Assembly (NCBI GenBank): GCA_029289095.1 | Contig: JARFUG010000017.1 | Span: 1 to 51,085 of the forward strand | Origin: Desulfuromonadales bacterium | GTDB taxonomy: Bacteria > Desulfobacterota > Desulfuromonadia > Desulfuromonadales > JACZKF01 | Direction of reading: 5' to 3' | Length of the DNA stretch: 51,085 nucleotides | Part shown: piece by piece, positions 17,012-23,408 of the stretch | How the letters are laid out: each line of letters begins with the position of its first letter | How positions within the stretch are numbered: position 1 is the first letter of the stretch | Notes under the pieces: generated by a model | What the model saw: only the letters and a program-made list of their open reading frames with translations | Databases searched by the model: none | Told to the model about the DNA's origin: nothing | Made by a program: the position numbers and the translations under genes

Positions 17012-18895
17012 CTAAACGTAGGATATACGGTCCTTTTTCTTGTCCTCCTGCCGCCCGTGGTGATTGCTCCCCTTGGCGGGGAGTTGGCGAAGCTTGTCGT
17101 CGACCTGACGAAAAGAGGCGTCGATTTCGGCCACCGTGCGGAAGTTCTCTTCGGCCTCGGCCAGGCGACCCAGACTTTCATAGAGCAGGCCAAGTTCGTA
17201 AAGCAGCCCTTTTCGGGCCTCGTCATCGAGACCGGGGGAGCCGAGAGCTCTTTTGAAAGACCCTTCCGCCGCCTGGGACATTCCAAGCTCCACCAGGCAC
17301 AGACCCTTGAGGGTCAGGCAGGGAACGGTAAGAGAAGGTTCGGAAGCGGCTTTCTCGAATTCACCGACCGCCTCCTCGAGCAGCCCCATCTCTTTATACG
17401 CGATGCCCAGGTTGTAATGCGAATCGGGATCTTCCACCTCGACGTCCGTCTTGACCCTCTTGCTGGAGGGGGCAATAGACGAAGGAGTGCCGCCTGAAGG
17501 CGCCTCCTCCTTGACGTCGTCGAGAACGGCAGAGCGCAGGTCGAAGAAATCCGCCTCGGAAGCACCCTCGGAGGTCTCTTCTTCGTCCAGGAGAAAGATG
17601 GCTTCCTCGTCGGGTTCTTCATCGAAGTCAAAACCGAGATCGAGGTCAAGCTCCACACCGTCGGCCTCGACCTCCTCTTCGAGTTCGGAAAGATCGGGAT
17701 CCGCCGGTTCGACGCAGTCGGAAGGAGGATCGGCAAAGTCTTCAAGGAACTCCAGCGGTATCTCTTCGGCGTCTTCGTGCTCCTCCAGAGATCCGTTCGG
17801 GCCGGACGCGGCGGCGACCTCATCGGCGCCTGGCATTGCTACGGAAACGGAGCCGGTCGGCGCCTTTTCCGGTAGAGCGCCTTTGTCGCCTGGCGATTCG
17901 CCATGAGAAGCGATATTTTGCGAAAACAGGGCTTCGTTGGGGAGGCTCGATTTCAGACGGCTATAAATGTCTCTGATCGCGCCGGTTTGGCCTGCTTTCT
18001 CGAACGCGCCCTTCCATTCTTCAAGCTTTGCCGCTGCCTCATCGGGTTTTGCGCCATCGAGAAGAGCCCTCAGCATTCCAAGGCGCAGTTGGAGGTCCTC
18101 GGGACGGATTGCGAGGAGTCGTCGATAGGTTTCGATCTCCTGCGTGAAATTCCCCTTCTGGCGACAACATTCGGCAAACTGGCAGAGCCCCGCGAAATGG
18201 TCGGGATTTTCTTTCAGAAGAGACGTGAGCAGGGGGACGGCGCGATGCACCTCTTTGCGGGCAATGAAGATCCGGGCTTGCCCAATCGTCATTGCAGGGT
18301 CTTCGGGGAAATGCGGGAGAAAAAATTCGTAGAGTTTCAAAAGCCTGGGATTGTCATGTTTCGCCTCGAGCATCTCGACCGCTTCGTTAAACGCCGCCTT
18401 GGCTTCTTCGGGTGCGTGGCGCTGAAGGTGAGTCTCGATGATCTTGACCCGGATGTTGAGATTGTCCGGGTCGAGATCCTTCATCTTCTGGAGGATCTCG
18501 ACGGCTTTCTGACCCTCGCCGCTCTTCTCGTAGCTGTTGACCAGAACCCGGTATTCCGTGAGGGCGTTGCCGATGAGGCCCTGCTTGCGGTTGAGTTCGG
18601 CCAGGCTCAGGGAAATCGAAGGGCGCGCGGGGTCGAGGCGCTGCATCTGCTTGTAAACGGCGATGGCTTTGAGAAAAAAGCCGTTGTCCGAATAGTGCTT
18701 GGCCACCCCCTCAAAAGCATCGAGAGCTTCGGCCGTCATTCCTGTACGACTGTAGAGCTCCGCAAGCTTCTGGCGGTTTCGGACATCCTTCGGATCGAGC
18801 TTGACGAGTTGCTGGTAATCTTTAATGGCGCGGGGAAGCTGCCCTTTGGCGATAAACTTCTGTGCGGATGTCAGGAGCTTTTCTTTGGTCGACAA
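17012..18895 (-). CDS. Long TPR protein with acidic linker, TTG start
   Basis: A 627-residue TPR protein. About seven repeats span residues 1-330 (PRAIKDYQQLVKLDPKDVRN is typical). A strongly acidic, Ser/Pro-containing linker follows at about 335-490 (LEEHEDAEEIPLEFLEDFAD; LDLDLGFDFDEEPDEEAIFL). Three to four more TPRs run at about 500-610. There is no signal peptide. The start codon is TTG with only a weak ribosome site, in a 5' leader that contains its own promoter and an intrinsic terminator. The pair with the ExeA-like ATPase suggests the TPR protein is an adaptor for it. The partners are unknown. Confidence 0.85.
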   Translation of the reverse strand: MSTKEKLLTSAQKFIAKGQLPRAIKDYQQLVKLDPKDVRNRQKLAELYSRTGMTAEALDAFEGVAKHYSDNGFFLKAIAVYKQMQRLDPARPSISLSLAELNRKQGLIGNALTEYRVLVNSYEKSGEGQKAVEILQKMKDLDPDNLNIRVKIIETHLQRHAPEEAKAAFNEAVEMLEAKHDNPRLLKLYEFFLPHFPEDPAMTIGQARIFIARKEVHRAVPLLTSLLKENPDHFAGLCQFAECCRQKGNFTQEIETYRRLLAIRPEDLQLRLGMLRALLDGAKPDEAAAKLEEWKGAFEKAGQTGAIRDIYSRLKSSLPNEALFSQNIASHGESPGDKGALPEKAPTGSVSVAMPGADEVAAASGPNGSLEEHEDAEEIPLEFLEDFADPPSDCVEPADPDLSELEEEVEADGVELDLDLGFDFDEEPDEEAIFLLDEEETSEGASEADFFDLRSAVLDDVKEEAPSGGTPSSIAPSSKRVKTDVEVEDPDSHYNLGIAYKEMGLLEEAVGEFEKAASEPSLTVPCLTLKGLCLVELGMSQAAEGSFKRALGSPGLDDEARKGLLYELGLLYESLGRLAEAEENFRTVAEIDASFRQVDDKLRQLPAKGSNHHGRQEDKKKDRISYV

Positions 18896-18933
18896 TGTTC
18901 GGTATCCATAACAAGAAGGTTATGTCATAGGAC

Positions 18934-18978
18934 AAAAAAAGCAAAGAAGTGTCCATCAGAGACTTCCGGATGGACACT
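18934..18978 (-). terminator. Intrinsic terminator in the leader of the TPR-ATPase operon
   Basis: On the minus strand the 10-bp stem AGTGTCCATC / GATGGACACT, with an 11-base loop, is followed by TCTTTGC and seven T residues. It ends about 40 bp before the TPR start codon, so transcripts starting upstream must pass it to reach the genes. Confidence 0.8.
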
Positions 18979-19075
18979 CGATGGTGCTCACTGGATCTGA
19001 AGGGCTGAATGTTTCCGTCGTCGTTGCGCGGGCGGATCGATCAGTGTCGCATCAAGATGGAAACTGAAAACTTTG
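18979..19075 (-). promoter_or_regulatory. Candidate attenuator/riboswitch-like leader RNA (or terminated sRNA)
   Basis: This is the noncoding stretch between a promoter and the intrinsic terminator. The segment GATGCGACACT (minus strand, near 19042-19052) is complementary to the terminator's left arm AGTGTCCATC with one bulged C. An antiterminator pairing could therefore replace the terminator stem. GTTTCC and GGAAAC form a further stem that would bring the region together. No open frame is seen in it. The alternative reading is a roughly 130-nt sRNA that ends at the terminator. It does not match the c-di-GMP GEMM consensus despite a chance ACGCAAAG near its 5' end. The class and ligand are unknown. 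Confidence 0.45.
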
Positions 19076-19081
19076 CGTGCC

Positions 19082-19111
19082 AATCTAAACCATCTCTGCC
19101 GGACGTGTCAA
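19082..19111 (-). promoter_or_regulatory. Sigma-70-type promoter for the leader RNA
   Basis: A perfect -35 TTGACA and a -10 TAGATT are separated by 18 bp (17 if the -10 is read as TTAGAT). It lies about 40 bp after the pgi stop and points at the TPR-ATPase operon, with a predicted start near 19074. Confidence 0.6.
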
Positions 19112-19147
19112 GGCAATAAGGGGCAAATTGCCTGAAAAAACAAGGCC

Positions 19148-20542
19148 CTACAAAACGCGTTTCACAAGCTGGTGATACCAGCGATCGAATTCCTCTTTTT
19201 TGTGCTCGAAGCCGGCGCGACCCATGAGGGCATAGGTGAATTCCTTGCCTTCCTCAACCCCGGGCTGATCGAGCGGATTGACCTCGAAGAGACCCCCGGC
19301 AAAAAGGGTCTGCACCTCGAAAAGATAAATCAACGCCCCTACCGATTCGGCGGTGACGGCGGGGAACGAAATAGTGCAGTTGGAGCGGCCGTTCTTCGTC
19401 AGCGCCACCGACGTGGCCCTCTGCTCGCTGGTGATCAGTTCGCCCATGGAACGTCCCTCGAGATACGAAAGGCCGGAAGCCCCTTCCATTGGAGGAATTT
19501 TCAGATCGGCGCCGAAATCGTCCGGAATGAGGAAGGTCACTGTTTTGTCCCAGGGGCCCTCCATATAGAGTTGCACCTGGGAATGCTGGTCCGTCGTTCC
19601 GAGGGCTTTGACGGGGGTCGGTCCGACGTGCACGAGATTTCCCGACAGGGAGTGTTTCTTGCCAAGACTTTCGGCCCAGAGCTGACGGAACCAGTCGGCG
19701 AGATCCTTCAGGCGGTCGCTGTAAGGCATCATGACTGAGATCGTAAGCCCTTTGCCGTAAGCGAGGAATTGAAGGGCAGCGTTCAGATAGGCGGGGTTCT
19801 CCATCAGTTCGGGGCGGGTGACCCGTTCGGACATCTTTGCGGCTCCTCGCAAAACCCTTTGGATATCGATACCGGCGGTCGCCAGAGGCAAAAGACTCAC
19901 GGCGGTGAAGGCGGTAAACCGACCGCCAACCCCGGGAGGGATCGGGCAGTTCCGATACCTCTGACTGCGTGCCAACTGCCGCAGCCCCCCCGATTCGGGA
20001 TCGGTGATGAGAACGAAATGATCCCTGAAACTCTCTCCGACGCTCTGCTCGACCCACTCTCTGGCGATCATGAACTGGCACATCGTCTCGACGGTCGACC
20101 CCGACTTGCTGATGACGAGAAAGACGGTCTGCGCCGGCTCGAGCAGATCAAGAGCGGCGCCGAACCCAGCCGGGTCGACGTTGTCAAGAACATACAGACG
20201 CGGCCGCCCTCCTCTCTTCTCGCGGGAAAGCTGGTTGTGATGGAAAGGGCCGAGGGCGTTGGCCAGAGCGACCGTTCCAAGAGCCGATCCTCCGATCCCG
20301 AGCACGACGACATTCTCGAAACGTCCTGCAAGATCCTCGGCCAGGGGAACAATTTCATCGACCATCTCCCGGTCGAAGGGCAGATCGTAGAAGGGGAGCT
20401 CTCCGCGTTCTCTTCGCGCCATCAGATCCTGATGGATCTGCTCGGTGCGAGGGACCAGCTTTCGGAGTTCCTCATCTGTGATGCCGTACTTCTCCCCGAT
20501 CGCCGCAGCCATCATGTTGGTGAAATCGAGCCTGATGTCCAT
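19148..20542 (-). CDS. pgi: Glucose-6-phosphate isomerase
   Basis: A 464-residue glycolytic enzyme interconverting glucose-6-phosphate and fructose-6-phosphate. It has VVVLGIGGSALGT in the first Rossmann-like half, the phosphate-binding VISKSGSTVETM, PPGVGGRFTAFTAVSLLPLA, and TTDQHSQVQLYMEGPWD with the catalytic His region. It is shorter than the E. coli enzyme (about 550) and fits the shorter bacterial form. The strong ribosome site AGGAGGGA and a terminator just upstream make it the start of its own unit. Confidence 0.96.
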   Translation of the reverse strand: MDIRLDFTNMMAAAIGEKYGITDEELRKLVPRTEQIHQDLMARRERGELPFYDLPFDREMVDEIVPLAEDLAGRFENVVVLGIGGSALGTVALANALGPFHHNQLSREKRGGRPRLYVLDNVDPAGFGAALDLLEPAQTVFLVISKSGSTVETMCQFMIAREWVEQSVGESFRDHFVLITDPESGGLRQLARSQRYRNCPIPPGVGGRFTAFTAVSLLPLATAGIDIQRVLRGAAKMSERVTRPELMENPAYLNAALQFLAYGKGLTISVMMPYSDRLKDLADWFRQLWAESLGKKHSLSGNLVHVGPTPVKALGTTDQHSQVQLYMEGPWDKTVTFLIPDDFGADLKIPPMEGASGLSYLEGRSMGELITSEQRATSVALTKNGRSNCTISFPAVTAESVGALIYLFEVQTLFAGGLFEVNPLDQPGVEEGKEFTYALMGRAGFEHKKEEFDRWYHQLVKRVL

Positions 20543-20558
20543 ACCGTAGGTCCCTCCT

Positions 20559-20585
20559 AAAAAATCGGCCGGCGAAGAGCCGGCC
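20559..20585 (-). terminator. Intrinsic terminator of the rimI-rluB gene train
   Basis: A perfect 7-bp stem (GGCCGGC / GCCGGCC), loop GAAGA, followed on the minus strand by CGATTTTTT. It sits between rluB and pgi and separates the two transcripts. Confidence 0.92.
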
Positions 20586-20615
20586 AGCGTTATAGAAGTC
20601 TAATTGTATCATTCT

Positions 20616-21326
20616 TCAAAGCGAGTGCAATCGATTCACCTCTTCCTTGCTCAGATGACGGTATTCCCCGGCGCCAAGGCGGCCCAGATCGAGGAAGGCG
20701 AGGCGGATCCTTTTCAGGCGGCTGACCGGGTATCCGATCGCTTCGCACATCCTGCGCACCTGGCGGTTGCGCCCTTCGTGGATGGTGATTTCGAGCCACG
20801 TATGTTGCCCGGACAGGCGAACGCGGGCCACGCGGGCGGGAGCTGTGGGACCGTCCTCGAGAACGACTCCGTTTTGAAGTCTGCTGCGGTCCTCATCGCT
20901 GAGATGCCCCCGCAGCCGCACGAGATAGGTTTTTTCCACCTCATGGCGCGGATGGGCGAGATGATGCGCCAAAGCGCCGTCATTGGTGAGAAGGAGAAGG
21001 CCTTCGGTGTTGTAGTCGAGGCGTCCGACGGGATAGAGCCGCGCCGGAATCTCCCGCAGCAGATCGGTCACCACGGGGCGTCCCTCCGGGTCGCTGAGAG
21101 TGGTGACATAGCCCGCCGGCTTGTTCAGCAAGATATAATAATGGCGCTCTGGAGCTTTGAGGGGTTTACCGTCGATTTCCACTCGATCGACCCCGGGGTC
21201 GGCCCGTTCGCCGAGCACCGCGACGCGGCCGTTGACGGTCACCCTTCCAGCGGTGATCCAGCCTTCAGCCTGACGCCGTGAGCACAGGCCGGCGGCGGAA
21301 ATGAGTTTCTGCAGGCGCTCTTTCAT
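20616..21326 (-). CDS. rluB: 23S rRNA pseudouridine synthase (RluB/RsuA type)
   Basis: A 236-residue enzyme that isomerises uridine in rRNA. The N-terminal S4 RNA-binding domain (RLQKLISAAGLCSRRQAEGW) is followed by the catalytic motif GRLDYNTEGLLLLTNDG with its catalytic Asp, then EGRNRQVRRMCEAIGYPV. RluB and RsuA-like enzymes share this layout; the exact uridine is not deducible. The start codon overlaps the scpB stop in an ATGA, indicating coupling, and GGAGCACAG precedes it. The linkage scpA-scpB-rluB is common in bacteria. Confidence 0.93.
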   Translation of the reverse strand: MKERLQKLISAAGLCSRRQAEGWITAGRVTVNGRVAVLGERADPGVDRVEIDGKPLKAPERHYYILLNKPAGYVTTLSDPEGRPVVTDLLREIPARLYPVGRLDYNTEGLLLLTNDGALAHHLAHPRHEVEKTYLVRLRGHLSDEDRSRLQNGVVLEDGPTAPARVARVRLSGQHTWLEITIHEGRNRQVRRMCEAIGYPVSRLKRIRLAFLDLGRLGAGEYRHLSKEEVNRLHSL

Positions 21327-21922
21327 CTGTGCTCCTGCATCGGGGTTCGTAGAGGGTCTTCATCCGCCGTCTCTTCAGCAAGTGAGGCCGCAGGGAGTTC
21401 GCCGACCTCTTTGAGCGTCGGCAGCGCCCCGAGATCCTTTAGGCCGAAAAGCTCGAGAAAGTCGCGGGTGGTTCCGTATATGAGAGGTTTGCCGGGAATG
21501 TCTTTTTTGCCGAGAATCCGGATGAGGCGCTTCTCCAGCAGAGTCTTGAGCACTCCTCCGGAATCGACCCCCCTGAGATAGTCGACCTCCGCCCGGGTGA
21601 TCGGCTGGCGATAAGCCACGATGGCGAGCGCCTCAAGAGCGGCCCGACTGAAGCGGAAGGGACGGCTCTGACTGAGGCGCCTGAGCCATTCGGCATGTTC
21701 GGGTCGGGTGCGGAACTGAAAGCCGCCCGCCACCTCGACGAGGACAAAGCCCCTCTTCCCCTGTCGGAACTCCTCCGTGAGATCGGCGAGAATCGGCGAG
21801 ACCTCCGATTTGTCGATCTCCAGAAGCTCTGCGATTCGATCGACCTTCAGGGGGGTGTCGGAGGCGAAAACAAGCGCTTCGACCAATTGCTTCAACTCAT
21901 CCGTATCCAAGGGAATCCTCAT
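21323..21922 (-). CDS. scpB: Segregation and condensation protein B
   Basis: A winged-helix subunit of the SMC-ScpAB condensin. Signature stretches are LKQLVEALVFASDTPL, FQFRTRPEHAEWLRRL, ALEALAIVAYRQPITRAEVD and YGTTRDFLELFGLKDLGALP. The start is taken at MRIPLDTDELKQ, giving 199 residues and overlapping scpA by 26 bp. Longer frames from 21940 or 21955 are possible. It lies between scpA and rluB in one tightly packed transcript. Confidence 0.93.
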   Translation of the reverse strand: MRIPLDTDELKQLVEALVFASDTPLKVDRIAELLEIDKSEVSPILADLTEEFRQGKRGFVLVEVAGGFQFRTRPEHAEWLRRLSQSRPFRFSRAALEALAIVAYRQPITRAEVDYLRGVDSGGVLKTLLEKRLIRILGKKDIPGKPLIYGTTRDFLELFGLKDLGALPTLKEVGELPAASLAEETADEDPLRTPMQEHR

Positions 21923-22667
21923 CCGCCCAGGCGGCCGCATCGTCTTCCCCGGCAACTACAGCCGGATAAATCCAGATGGCGCCGTGGTGCGTCGTCTGCA
22001 GGCACCGGATCATGCGCATTTTGATCAATTCAAGCATGGCCAGGAAGGTCACGACAACTTCGTGACGGTCCGGCATTTCAGAGAAGAGTTCGCGGAAGCC
22101 GAGCGTTTCCTTACCGGTGAGGAGAAACAGGATGCGGTTGATCCGATCGACCACCGAGAGGCGCTCGGCGACGACCTCATGGACGACGTCCTGTCCCGTC
22201 TGGCGCAGTAGATGCCGGAAAGCCTCCACAAGTTCGTAGAGACCGACGGATTCGAAGGGTTCGGCCTCAGGTGGAGCGAGTTCGGCTGGGAACGAACGCC
22301 TCGCGAAAACGTCGCGATCGAGCAGCGGGAAGGTATCGATTTCGGCGGCGGCATCCTTGTAGCGCTGGTAGTCGAGCAAGCGGCGCACAAGTTCGGCGCG
22401 CGGATCGACCTCCTCCTCTTCGGCAGCTTCTTCTTCGGGCTGAGGAAGGAGCATGCGCGATTTGATGTGCAGCAGAGTGGCCGCCATCAGCAGAAATTCC
22501 CCGGCCACATCGAGATTGAGACTCTGCATGTCATCGACGATGGCGAGATACTGGGCGGTGATGTCGGCGATGGGAATGTCGTAGATATCCACCTCGTTCT
22601 TTCGGATGAGATGGATGAGGAGATCGAGCGGTCCTTCAAACTTTTCAAGACGCACTTCGTATGACAT
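21897..22667 (-). CDS. scpA: Segregation and condensation protein A
   Basis: The 256-residue kleisin subunit that bridges the SMC heads and binds ScpB. It has the N-terminal YEVRLEKFEGPLDLLIHLIR, VDIYDIPIADITAQYL and FLLMAATLLHIKSRMLLP, an acidic linker (EEEAAEEEEVD), and the C-terminal VTFLAMLELIKMRMI. The start MSYEVRLEKF fits the family exactly; a 22-codon upstream extension overlaps the M50 gene and is unlikely. It is 7 bp from the M50 protease stop. Confidence 0.95.
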   Translation of the reverse strand: MSYEVRLEKFEGPLDLLIHLIRKNEVDIYDIPIADITAQYLAIVDDMQSLNLDVAGEFLLMAATLLHIKSRMLLPQPEEEAAEEEEVDPRAELVRRLLDYQRYKDAAAEIDTFPLLDRDVFARRSFPAELAPPEAEPFESVGLYELVEAFRHLLRQTGQDVVHEVVAERLSVVDRINRILFLLTGKETLGFRELFSEMPDRHEVVVTFLAMLELIKMRMIRCLQTTHHGAIWIYPAVVAGEDDAAAWADEDSLGYG

Positions 22668-22674
22668 GAGCGTC

Positions 22675-23352
22675 TCAGCGGGCAAGAAGGAAGTTGATGG
22701 TTCGCTCGACCATGAAGACCTGTGAACCGGCAAGAATACTCACGAACAGTGAAATGATCGGCGCCAGAACGAGGCGCCACAAATCCGTAAAGAAGACGAG
22801 AAAGATGACGATGATGAAGCCGAAGGGCTCCAGGCGAGCCAGCGTCCTGGCGGGAGCGGAAGGCAGAACGCCGGTCATCACCCGCCCTCCGTCCAGAGGC
22901 GGTATGGGAATCAGGTTGAAGACGCCGAGAATGACGTTTATGTAGAGACTGAAGGCGGCCATCAGTTCCAGGGGTTCGAGAAAAGCCGCGCCGGTTGCGA
23001 TGCCGCTGTCGCCAATCAGAGCAAGAACCCTAAGGACGATCGCCGACACGAGCGCCATGGAAAAGTTGGTGAGGGGACCTGCCAGAGCGACCCAGACCAT
23101 GTCCTGCCTGGGCCTGCCGAGATTGTTCGAGTTGACCGGCACCGGTCGCGCCCATCCGAAACCGAAAAAAAGCAGAGCCAGCGTGCCGATCGGATCGAGG
23201 TGCTTCACAGGGTTCAGCGTCAGCCGTCCGAGTATGCGCGCCGTTGGATCGCCGAAGCGATCGGCAACATACCCGTGAGCGACCTCATGAAGGGTAACGG
23301 CAAAGAGAGCCGGAATCAGCATGATCGAAATCTTGGCGAGAAGAGTCTCCAT
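22675..23352 (-). CDS. Site-2 protease family (M50) membrane metalloprotease
   Basis: A 225-residue multispanning zinc protease. HEVAH in the first membrane segment gives the two His ligands and Glu, and NLIPIPPLDGGRV supplies the third ligand (Asp) in a later segment. FGFGWARPVPVN is typical of the compact YwhC-like M50 group, which lacks PDZ domains. Substrates for this group are mostly unknown. It is embedded between the DHH-CCA fusion gene and scpA, a linkage seen often in this bacterial group. Confidence 0.92.
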   Translation of the reverse strand: METLLAKISIMLIPALFAVTLHEVAHGYVADRFGDPTARILGRLTLNPVKHLDPIGTLALLFFGFGWARPVPVNSNNLGRPRQDMVWVALAGPLTNFSMALVSAIVLRVLALIGDSGIATGAAFLEPLELMAAFSLYINVILGVFNLIPIPPLDGGRVMTGVLPSAPARTLARLEPFGFIIVIFLVFFTDLWRLVLAPIISLFVSILAGSQVFMVERTINFLLAR

Positions 23353-23408
23353 TCATTCTCTTTCAAAGGGGAATCAACGGTCTTTGTACCAGATCGGCCC
23401 GAGCCAAG

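Noticed and set aside
18979-19080. GEMM (c-di-GMP) riboswitch in the TPR leader
   Set aside because: Only a chance ACGCAAAG resembles the class; the GGGCAAACC half, the tetraloop receptor and the P1 helix are missing, and the match overlaps the predicted transcript start.
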